DNA from: Fragilariopsis cylindrus CCMP1102
Taxonomy: Eukaryota > Bacillariophyta > Bacillariophyceae > Bacillariales > Bacillariaceae
Assembly (NCBI GenBank): GCA_900095095.1
Contig: FMBT01000624.1
Coordinates: 1-34,303, forward strand
Reading direction: 5' to 3'
DNA length: 34,303 nucleotides
Numbering within the stretch: the first letter of the stretch is position 1; every line of letters starts with the position of its first letter. The position numbers were made by a program, and so were the translations under genes. Shown here one piece after another: positions 20,585 through 29,487 of the stretch. Under the pieces are notes generated by a model. The model worked only from the letters and a program-made list of their open reading frames with translations, did no database searches and was not told the DNA's origin.

Positions 20585-21165
20585 AGTAGTAATTGGCAGG
20601 AGAGGATGTGATACTTATAATTGATTGCTGCTCGTTTATTACCTCTTCGTCTACTATATCCCAGTGGTATAATCAGAACGAAATTGACGCAAAAACCTAC
20701 CTCATGTATGGTAAGAAAATGGCACTTTGTTGATGACAAGAAGAACCTAAAATCATTAACTATTCAACCAAAAAAACAAACATACAAAGATAGAATGAAT
20801 GAATCGTCCACAACTAAGTCAGTCAGTCAGTCAGCCAGTATCAATGAGACGCATTCGGAGTGATCGAAGGATTTGGAAATTAGTACTACAGTAGTAGTAT
20901 CACCTGAAAAAGAATGAAGGACGAAAATGAATGTCAATTTTGTTGTTTTGTTCGACACACTTTTTCTTTTGTGATTGTTCCCATTCGTTCGTGTCGACAA
21001 AAAGTTACGTTTTTAAGGGAATGTGTATCGCAAATTGTGAACAGCAAGCAAAAATTAACTCTTGCAAAATTTGGATTGTTTAATTTTAATCCCGCGTGAG
21101 CTTGAGAAAAACTTTCAATCGCGGTCTCTCCTAGTATCATCATTTTTCGGCAACAAACAAACCAA

Positions 21166-21199
21166 CGTTGGCGTCAAGGAAAATTCTTTGACGCCAACG
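21166..21199. repeat. 34-bp near-perfect inverted repeat with GGCGTCAA arms
   Basis: CGTTGGCGTCAA at 21166-21177 is exactly inverted as TTGACGCCAACG at 21188-21199. The 10 bases between them extend the stem (one G-T pair and three Watson-Crick pairs) leaving a two-base loop. The arms carry TGACGC, the core of the third CO2/cAMP-response element known in Phaeodactylum, in opposed orientation. It may be a dimeric factor-binding site or a cruciform. Confidence 0.7.
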
Positions 21200-21689
21200 G
21201 TGAATTCATTGAAATTTTTTCTATACTGTATGGGATTGAGAAGAAATTTGAAATTTTCATTTTGTATTTGCATTGACCAAAGAATTTTTTTTAATAAATG
21301 TTTCAGTAACGGTTTAATCTTGTCGATAAAAATGCATGCATTCAATTTATAGATGTTTGTTGAAGTTCCAATAAGTTTTAATCATCAAATATGCCTCAGG
21401 CGTATTCAAATTTTTAACTTCTTAAATGCGATGTGTGAAAGAAAATGCAAGCATCGCCATAATTATTTAAACTTCGCCGAAAACGCTGCTTGTACAGTAT
21501 TCATACACGACGCGCTTATGACACGCGCTATATTGAAGGGGATAATTACTTTAACGGAGCGAGTAGTTTTTAATGGCACGAATAGTTTTTAACGGCACGA
21601 GAGTAACAATACGATCCCGGATGTGCTGGAACCTCACAAAGCTTTGCTCCACTCGATCCAAATACCATACAAGTGCAAATAAAGCAAGA

Positions 21690-21870
21690 ATAAGAGCAAA
21701 AAGCTCCCACCTCCGCATAAGTTGTATCAAACAAACTTTAATAACCGATACAACTCTAGTCTGTCTAATCTGATTAGCTAAAATAAGAGCAAAAAGCTCA
21801 CACAGCCTCATAAGTTGTTTAGAACAATCTCTAATAAGAACCGCCGAAACAACTCTATTCTATCTCAACG
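21690..21870. repeat. Pair of about 93-bp direct repeats, each able to form two hairpins
   Basis: Two diverged copies begin ATAAGAGCAAAAAGCTC near 21690 and 21783. In each, GAGC and GCTC pair around a five-A loop. Downstream, the first copy has GTTGTATC (21721-21728) paired with GATACAAC (21747-21754), while the second has GTTGTTT (21814-21820) paired with AAACAAC (21847-21853). At one stem position an A-T pair is replaced by T-A, so both sides changed together. The loop length differs. This could be a structured transcript, or a remnant of a small mobile element. Confidence 0.55.
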
Positions 21871-21909
21871 TAGATTCATCTCCACCATTATTGAAAGGCG
21901 GCAATTGAC

Positions 21910-21917
21910 TGACGTCA
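21910..21917. promoter_or_regulatory. TGACGTCA (CRE/CCRE-like) site
   Basis: A perfect TGACGTCA palindrome lies 108 bp before the ATG at 22025. It has the same core as the three sites upstream of the carbonic anhydrase gene. Regulation by a bZIP factor is inferred. Confidence 0.5.
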
Positions 21918-22024
21918 TAACGTTAGACAGGCAGGAAGTTATAGACTAGACACACAATTCATCAACACCAAAACAAAAACAAACCAGCAATTAAGAGTCA
22001 ACAATCAAGAAATCAAGAACTACG

Positions 22025-24007
22025 ATGAGTAATTATATCTCGTCATTAGCATTATCATTAACAATATCAGGTAATACTGGTATAAGTCCATTCTTAACAT
22101 TATTTTTATTATGTTTAATAGGATTATTATATCCAAGTTCGTTATATATGGATACAACAATCATTGGACCTATTTTAGCGAGTTGGTGGGCAATTATTAT
22201 TTTAGGTGTTCTGGTATTATTTGAAACTACTGGTAAAATGTTAACAGAATATGAGTCAATTATTGATAAAGCTGAACTGTTTATTGTACCAATTATCAGT
22301 ATTATTGCAAGTATAGCAACCTTCGGTTCATTTGCTACTGTAACTACTGTAGGAGTAATGTACGATGATGAATCAGATGGTGATGCTACTGTAACAACGT
22401 ACGATAATGATGGTAATAATTTTACAAAAGTTATGTTACTTTTAATGGGTATTGTACTAAGTTTATTAATCCGTAATTTTAGAATGTTAATGAGAGAATC
22501 ATCATTTCTATGTTCTGCTGTTTGTTGTACACCATGTATAACAATACTTGTCGTCGTTTGTGGTGTTATATTTACTATACTATCACCAATATTTGCTATT
22601 ATAGCATGTATAGTATTCTTACTTGCTGCAGCATATACAATCAAGATAAAATTTTGTACTAAAACAACGATTAAGGATGATGATGAAAATGAATATGAAA
22701 AAAATGAAACTGAAAATGATACTTCAACAGAAGTAGTATTGACAAATAGTCCAGAAGAGAAGTACAAATCCCTCGATCATAGCGTCATGTTTGATAGTGG
22801 AGAAATTACCCTCAACGACTACATCATTAAACCAAAAAAGAATCCTACTTTTGAAGATTGCAGTGGCAGTATTTCGTCAATGTCCACCACCAACGTAGTA
22901 GCACCAATTGAATCAATCATCATCACAACAGTAGATGGCAACTTAGATCAGATCGAAGCAGGAACCCACAACATGATCTATGCTTCTTCACCTGCATCTA
23001 AACCGATGACAAAGTCACAACCCCCGACTACTACTTCTACTACTACTACTACTACTACAAATATTAGGGAGAAGAAACTATTGTATCCTATATTTGTAAC
23101 TGGTGCTACCACCGCTTCTGCACCTGCATCTAAACCGATGGCAAATTCACTACCACCGACTCCTACTACTACAAATACTAAAGAGAAGATATCATTGTCT
23201 TCTTTTGTTGTTGGTGGTGCTACCACCGCTTCTTTACCTTCTTTTGATGTTGGTGCTGCCACCGCTTCTTATACCTCTTACGTCGAGCAAAGTGTCTCCG
23301 ACGATGACGAGCAAAGTTATATGGAATATACCGTAACCGACGACGAAACACGTTACGACGCTTTACCTACATCTAAACCGTTCTCAGGTTTTAATCCATC
23401 AAATCGCATTAAAGACATATTCAGTACTCCAACTCCTTCATTTTTATCACGAGCTTCTCCAGTACCTAGTAGTGCTAGTGGCAGTGTAAAGGAACTCTTC
23501 ATGGAGCAGGTATCACGACTCGATGAGCTATTGGCATTACCGATACTGCATATAGGAAAACTAGGAACGACCATCACCCAGAACGAAGAAGAAGATGACG
23601 ATTTAGATGCTGAAATGGAAGACCTAGAATCTAGTCGACTTGCGTTAGCAAATGAATTGGCACGGATAGACTTTTCAATACTCGACGATTGCAGTGATGA
23701 AGGTTCTTCTGCTATTATTGTCGGCAATAATAATAGCATTAACGATGAAGTAACAGTTTACTATAGTGATGAAGGTTCTTCTGCTATTATTGTCGGCAAT
23801 AATAATGGCATTAACCATGAAGTTTATTATACATTAAAGGATCTTGAACAAAAACGTCATGGCGAAATTGATATGGAAACATGGGAATCTTACTTAAACG
23901 ATGAAGAATTTCATAAGCATTTTAATGGTTTAACAAAAAATGAATTTTATCTACAACCAAAATGGAAACGCAATAAACAAAAACGTAACGTACGAAAGGC
24001 ATTTTAA
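22025..24007 (+). CDS. DUF4126-like multipass membrane protein with C-terminal villin-headpiece-like motif
   Basis: The N-terminal part (residues about 1-110) resembles DUF4126: short hydrophobic helices with a GISPFLTLFLLCLIG start, a WWAIIILGVLVLFE helix, then EYESIIDKAELFIVPIISI, in the place of the ExxADKxPxxDxxxD region followed by RP. Two further hydrophobic stretches lie at about 134-152 and 170-208, giving five or six membrane segments. A long Ser/Thr/Pro-rich tail follows, with ASKPM repeats and a near-exact 66-bp duplication at 23691-23822 (SDEGSSAIIVGNNN twice). The last 45 residues read WESYLNDEEFHKHF, then GLTKNEFYLQPKWKR, then KQKRNVRKAF. This matches the villin headpiece pattern (F-x-x-x-FGMTxxxFxxLPxWKxxxxKKxxxLF). 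The domain suggests tethering of a membrane to actin, but the family function of the membrane part is unknown. A TGACGTCA site lies upstream. Confidence 0.7.
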   Translation: MSNYISSLALSLTISGNTGISPFLTLFLLCLIGLLYPSSLYMDTTIIGPILASWWAIIILGVLVLFETTGKMLTEYESIIDKAELFIVPIISIIASIATFGSFATVTTVGVMYDDESDGDATVTTYDNDGNNFTKVMLLLMGIVLSLLIRNFRMLMRESSFLCSAVCCTPCITILVVVCGVIFTILSPIFAIIACIVFLLAAAYTIKIKFCTKTTIKDDDENEYEKNETENDTSTEVVLTNSPEEKYKSLDHSVMFDSGEITLNDYIIKPKKNPTFEDCSGSISSMSTTNVVAPIESIIITTVDGNLDQIEAGTHNMIYASSPASKPMTKSQPPTTTSTTTTTTTNIREKKLLYPIFVTGATTASAPASKPMANSLPPTPTTTNTKEKISLSSFVVGGATTASLPSFDVGAATASYTSYVEQSVSDDDEQSYMEYTVTDDETRYDALPTSKPFSGFNPSNRIKDIFSTPTPSFLSRASPVPSSASGSVKELFMEQVSRLDELLALPILHIGKLGTTITQNEEEDDDLDAEMEDLESSRLALANELARIDFSILDDCSDEGSSAIIVGNNNSINDEVTVYYSDEGSSAIIVGNNNGINHEVYYTLKDLEQKRHGEIDMETWESYLNDEEFHKHFNGLTKNEFYLQPKWKRNKQKRNVRKAF

Positions 24008-24381
24008 GAATCACAGACAAAAATTGAGTCAGTCAAGAAGCAGAAGAATACACAAGCACACAAACACACAAACACACAAACACAATAACCACCATATATA
24101 ATGCATGCATGCATAAGCAACAATACTCTACACATAATTAGCATTGATATACACTTAAAAATAAGATGAAAGAATAAACATACATCCTAGTAGTTAATTA
24201 CATCTCTGGCTATGTTTAAAAAGTAGAAGAATTATTTATCTACGTATAATCTTATTTGTTGATTAAGATATTTCGATACCTGTATTATTATCTGTTTCCC
24301 TTCCTTGTCTCGCTGCTGCTGGAGGTGCACTTTCAGCCCTTTAACTAAATGTGTGGATTTTGTATTATTAAGCGGCCCTAC
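24008..24381. other. Region between the DUF4126 gene and the 2.27-kb duplication
   Basis: Opens with a CACAAACACACAAACACA repeat near 24055 and a TGCATGCATGCAT run near 24102. No gene is seen. The last bases, ending AAGCGGCCCTAC, are the unique left flank of the duplicated block. Confidence 0.5.
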
Positions 24382-24530
24382 TCCGCCTAAGAAACGATAG
24401 CTTTCACGAAATTATAACACATAACTTTCACGATTTAAGTCATGAGTGCTCAGTCACTAACACATACTTTCACGATTTAAGTCATGAGTGCTCAGTCACC
24501 AACCACCAAGTCATGAGTGCTAAGTCATGA

Positions 24531-24815
24531 GTTAATACACTAGTTAATACACTAGTTAATACACTACTGTAGTTAATACGCTACTGTAGTTAATACGCTA
24601 CTGTAGTTGATACGCTACTACACTAGTTAATACCCTAGTTGATACACTAGTTGATACACTAGTTAATACACTAGTTAATACACTACTGTAGTTAATAAGC
24701 TACTGTAGTTGATACGCTACTGTAGTTGATACGCTACTGTAGTTAATTTGATTTAAATTAAAGTTAGATTAAATTAATACGCTACTGTAGTTAATACGCT
24801 ACTGTAGTTAATAAA
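24531..24815. repeat. CTACTGTAG / CTAGTTAATACA short tandem array
   Basis: Irregular tandem array of 12- to 17-bp units with GTTAATAC or GTTGATAC followed by either ACTA or GCTACTGTA. The imperfect palindrome CTACTGTAG occurs nine times. An AT-rich insert (TTTGATTTAAATTAAAGTTAG) interrupts it. It is repeated in the second copy of the large duplication at 26800-27084. Confidence 0.8.
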
Positions 24816-25795
24816 CATGATGACAATGATGATGATGATGATTACATGCCTACTTCTAGACTACTAGTATAGGATAGATAGATAGATCTTTGGTATTGCA
24901 ATACACTATCTCATACAAGTTATTATATCACGCGCATGTGTGCCATGCCTACTTCTAGACTACTAGTATAGGGTAGATAGATAGATATTTGTTAGTGCAA
25001 TAGAATGTAATTGTGTGCTATTAGTATTTGTATTGCTTTGTTACGAGTAGTACTCGTGACTCCACAGTGAATCAGTCCCAGTCCACGGCAATGTGCCCAT
25101 GATATATGAATACGAAACCAACTTGACACATTACAATAACTAGTACTCATAATTTCTACTTAAGTCTAAACATATTTAACTACTTACTGTTTGTAACGCT
25201 CTATATTAATGACGGTGTAATTGATTCAACATCTTGATAATTATACTTCAAAAGGAAGGCAAGAACAATAACATGATTTTGCTTTTTTAATACTAGTAGT
25301 GTAACAGATGGTATGGACAGCAGAAACAACAAATAACAATAGTAATAATAAAACTATTACATACTGATACTCCTGGAATCACTAGCAAGTGGGAAGACTA
25401 ACAACAAAGACACAGTTAGATTGTTACTAACCAGTATATACTAGAGACTACAGCCCAGCATGGCAGTTGTAAGTTGATAGTAGTAAAGAAGCAACAACAA
25501 CAAGTAGTATATGGCTACATTATTGTACAAAACTAATGATGGTGGTGATAATGATAATGATAATAATACAATACTACTGCTACAGTACTACTACACAGTA
25601 CTACTAAGTACTACTACTAGTACAATTATGGTAAAAAAGGCGCCCTAGACCCCCCCCCCCCCCCCAATAAGAACATATGGTTCTGGTGGTTGCGATTATT
25701 TATACCTTATGAATATGGATACGGATATGATACTACTACTACTACTACTACTACTAATAATTACAGCAGCTAAGGAGTACAATAATCATGCTCCG

Positions 25796-26360
25796 CACTA
25801 CTACTTCAAATGCTGCTACAGAATAAGGTAAATATGGATACAATATTATACTCGAAAGATGACGCATTGAATGTAGATAGTGCCACATACTTGGTTTGTC
25901 AATTTTTTTGTGATATTGATATAATCATGCCGGTATACAACCATTGCATTCATTATAATAATGAAAATAGGAGAGAAAAAGGACATAAAGTGCGCGGCAC
26001 TACTACTTCAAATGCTGCTACAGAATAATGTAAATATGGATACAATATTATACTCGAAGGATGACGCATTGAAGACAGATAGTACCACATACTTGGTTTG
26101 TCAATTGGTCTGATATATTGATGTCATTATGCCGGTATACAACCATTGCATTCATTATAATAATGAAAATAGAAGAGAAAAAGGACATAAAGTGCGCGAC
26201 ACTACTACTTCAAATGCTGCTACGGGTTAATGTAAATATGGATACAATATTATATTTGAAAGATGACGCATTGAATGTAGATAGTACCACATACTTGGTT
26301 TGTCAATTGGTTTGATATATTGATGTCATTATGCCGGTATACAACCATTGCATTCATTAC
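25796..26360. repeat. 202-bp tandem repeat, nearly three units (copy 1)
   Basis: Units begin CACTACTACTTCAAATGCTGC at 25796, 25998 and 26200; the third ends at a GCATTCATTAC site near 26360. Units differ by a few substitutions. The unit is 202 bp, not a multiple of three, so the short ORFs here with peptides such as NMDTILYSKDDALN change frame between units and are not a conserved gene. The whole array is repeated at 28064-28628. Confidence 0.85.
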
Positions 26361-26650
26361 GGATTTGTACCTGATAATGCCAATCACATATGAGCTTATG
26401 TATTTTATTATACGAGCTTATGTAATTTATTATATCAGTAGGGCCACAATGAAGAATCCTGTTAAATAAATTTAATTAAATTTAATTAATGAAATTAAAT
26501 TAATTTACTTATAAAATGACTGATCCCTAAGTATTGATAGTGTAAAATAACTCTCACAGACACCGTTTGTGATACTTTCACGGCTGCGCCGTGCTAACAC
26601 TAGTGTGAGAAAGCGTGAAAGTAACATGCTACGCGTGAAAGTGAAAAAAA

Positions 26651-28918
26651 TCCGCCTAAGAAACGATAGCTTTCACGAAATTATAACACATAACTTTCAC
26701 GATTTAAGTCATGAGTGCTCAGTCACTAACACATACTTTCACGATTTAAGTCATGAGTGCTCAGTCACCAACCACCAAGTCATGAGTGCTAAGTCATGAG
26801 TTAATACACTAGTTAATACACTAGTTAATACACTACTGTAGTTAATACGCTACTGTAGTTAATACGCTACTGTAGTTGATACGCTACTACACTAGTTAAT
26901 ACCCTAGTTGATACACTAGTTGATACACTAGTTAATACACTAGTTAATACACTACTGTAGTTAATAAGCTACTGTAGTTGATACGCTACTGTAGTTGATA
27001 CGCTACTGTAGTTAATTTGATTTAAATTAAAGTTAGATTAAATTAATACGCTACTGTAGTTAATACGCTACTGTAGTTAATAAACATGATGACAATGATG
27101 ATGATGATGATTACATGCCTACTTCTAGACTACTAGTATAGGATAGATAGATAGATCTTTGGTATTGCAATACACTATCTCATACAAGTTATTATATCAC
27201 GCGCATGTGTGCCATGCCTACTTCTAGACTACTAGTATAGGGTAGATAGATAGATATTTGTTAGTGCAATAGAATGTAATTGTGTGCTATTAGTATTTGT
27301 ATTGCTTTGTTACGAGTAGTACTCGTGACTCCACAGTGAATCAGTCCCAGTCCACGGCAATGTGCCCATGATATATGAATACGAAACCAACTTGACACAT
27401 TACAATAACTAGTACTCATAATTTCTACTTAAGTCTAAACATATTTAACTACTTACTGTTTGTAACGCTCTATATTAATGACGGTGTAATTGATTCAACA
27501 TCTTGATAATTATACTTCAAAAGGAAGGCAAGAACAATAACATGATTTTGCTTTTTTAATACTAGTAGTGTAACAGATGGTATGGACAGCAGAAACAACA
27601 AATAACAATAGTAATAATAAAACTATTACATACTGATACTCCTGGAATCACTAGCAAGTGGGAAGACTAACAACAAAGACACAGTTAGATTGTTACTAAC
27701 CAGTATATACTAGAGACTACAGCCCAGCATGGCAGTTGTAAGTTGATAGTAGTAAAGAAGCAACAACAACAAGTAGTATATGGCTACATTATTGTACAAA
27801 ACTAATGATGGTGGTGATAATGATAATGATAATAATACAATACTACTGCTACAGTACTACTACACAGTACTACTAAGTACTACTACTAGTACAATTATGG
27901 TAAAAAAGGCGCCCTAGACCCCCCCCCCCCCCCAATAAGAACATATGGTTCTGGTGGTTGCGATTATTTATACCTTATGAATATGGATACGGATATGATA
28001 CTACTACTACTACTACTACTACTAATAATTACAGCAGCTAAGGAGTACAATAATCATGCTCCGCACTACTACTTCAAATGCTGCTACAGAATAAGGTAAA
28101 TATGGATACAATATTATACTCGAAAGATGACGCATTGAATGTAGATAGTGCCACATACTTGGTTTGTCAATTTTTTTGTGATATTGATATAATCATGCCG
28201 GTATACAACCATTGCATTCATTATAATAATGAAAATAGGAGAGAAAAAGGACATAAAGTGCGCGGCACTACTACTTCAAATGCTGCTACAGAATAATGTA
28301 AATATGGATACAATATTATACTCGAAGGATGACGCATTGAAGACAGATAGTACCACATACTTGGTTTGTCAATTGGTCTGATATATTGATGTCATTATGC
28401 CGGTATACAACCATTGCATTCATTATAATAATGAAAATAGAAGAGAAAAAGGACATAAAGTGCGCGACACTACTACTTCAAATGCTGCTACGGGTTAATG
28501 TAAATATGGATACAATATTATATTTGAAAGATGACGCATTGAATGTAGATAGTACCACATACTTGGTTTGTCAATTGGTTTGATATATTGATGTCATTAT
28601 GCCGGTATACAACCATTGCATTCATTACGGATTTGTACCTGATAATGCCAATCACATATGAGCTTATGTATTTTATTATACGAGCTTATGTAATTTATTA
28701 TATCAGTAGGGCCACAATGAAGAATCCTGTTAAATAAATTTAATTAAATTTAATTAATGAAATTAAATTAATTTACTTATAAAATGACTGATCCCTAAGT
28801 ATTGATAGTGTAAAATAACTCTCACAGACACCGTTTGTGATACTTTCACGGCTGCGCCGTGCTAACACTAGTGTGAGAAAGCGTGAAAGTAACACGCTAC
28901 GCGTGAAAGTGAAAAAAA
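26651..28918. repeat. 2.27-kb direct tandem duplication, copy 2
   Basis: This copy of the block at 24382-26650 has the same internal order. It is one base shorter because the C run (27919-27933) has 15 C. It ends in the same GTGAAAGTGAAAAAAA; TCCG then follows once more, and after that the sequence is unique (TTCACGATAAC). Confidence 0.92.
28064..28628. repeat. 202-bp tandem repeat, nearly three units (copy 2)
   Basis: Same array as at 25796-26360, offset by 2268 bp, with no difference that I could see. Confidence 0.85.
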
Positions 28919-29487
28919 TCCGTTCACGATAACAACAACACCAAAAAAAAAGTGCTGTATACTATATTCTAATTACTTCACTTCTAGCACTAATTATACC
29001 ATTGTACTTGAAGCTACAAAATGCTTATATGTGTGCATGAACTTTTCAATATGAAGGATTGTTGATAGGCCTAAGTGTGATTGTTTTATGGGCATATTAT
29101 TTTTTGTAAGATTCACTGCCTGTTTTAAAAAGTCAGAAAGTCTTTTTAGTCTTTCAGTGAATTTATTTCCAACGACACTTAGATTTAATGATAGAAGAAA
29201 AAAATCATGGCGTAAAAATAATGGATTAAGGAAAACGTATTGGCTCGTCTTAACAAAATGGAATCAGGAACGTCGCAGCTTAATATACGGTACTCGGTTT
29301 TGTCTTTCAATAGAGGTCCCAACCAACACTCGATGATTACAATCAACCTACTACTATAAAGAAAACAGTTCGAAAGGCACATAACTTGTATAATTATTTG
29401 TGAATCACTATTAGGATCACCCAATAGACGATTAATATAGAAAGATCTTGTGTAAAATGAACATTCAAGCAATCAAGCAATATCAAT
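28919..29487. promoter_or_regulatory. Unique flank and promoter region before the sulfotransferase gene
   Basis: Sequence to the right of the duplicated block is unique in the window. The 82- and 95-codon ORFs on the two strands are unsupported. The promoter of the gene at 29488 should lie here; I recognise no element. Confidence 0.4.

Larger units (their letters stand above)
20585..22024. other. Long divergent intergenic region with inverted and tandem structures
   Basis: Between the divergent genes at 20584 and 22025. Several 60-96-codon ORFs occur on both strands, none convincing. It holds a TCAG tetranucleotide run near 20818, a long inverted repeat at 21166-21199, a 20-bp tandem repeat at 21563-21602 (TAGTTTTTAAYGGCACGA), a pair of hairpin-forming repeats at 21690-21870, and a TGACGTCA site at 21910. 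Each of the larger items is listed separately. Confidence 0.5.
24382..26650. repeat. 2.27-kb direct tandem duplication, copy 1
   Basis: The block starting TCCGCCTAAGAAACGATAG recurs immediately to the right at 26651. Reading both copies side by side I find only two differences: a C run of 16 (25650-25665) against 15, and T against C at one site near the right end (ACATGCTACG and ACACGCTACG). No ORF over 76 codons is present and none looks real. Inside, in order: CTTTCACG motifs at 24401, 24425 and 24467; a GTTAATAC array with nine CTACTGTAG boxes (24531-24815); two CATGCCTACTTCTAGACTACTAG blocks; CAT/TAC-type simple repeats; a poly-C run; a 202-bp tandem repeat; an AT-only-like tract near 26462-26516; and a hairpin with opposed CTTTCACG motifs. 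Confidence 0.92.

Noticed and set aside
25810..26315. 72- and 65-codon ORFs in the 202-bp repeat (and their copies at 28078-28583)
   Set aside because: Frame is not kept between repeat units; repeat-derived.
24382..28918. CRISPR-like array
   Set aside because: Repeats are irregular, adjacent without unique spacers, and the genome is eukaryotic.
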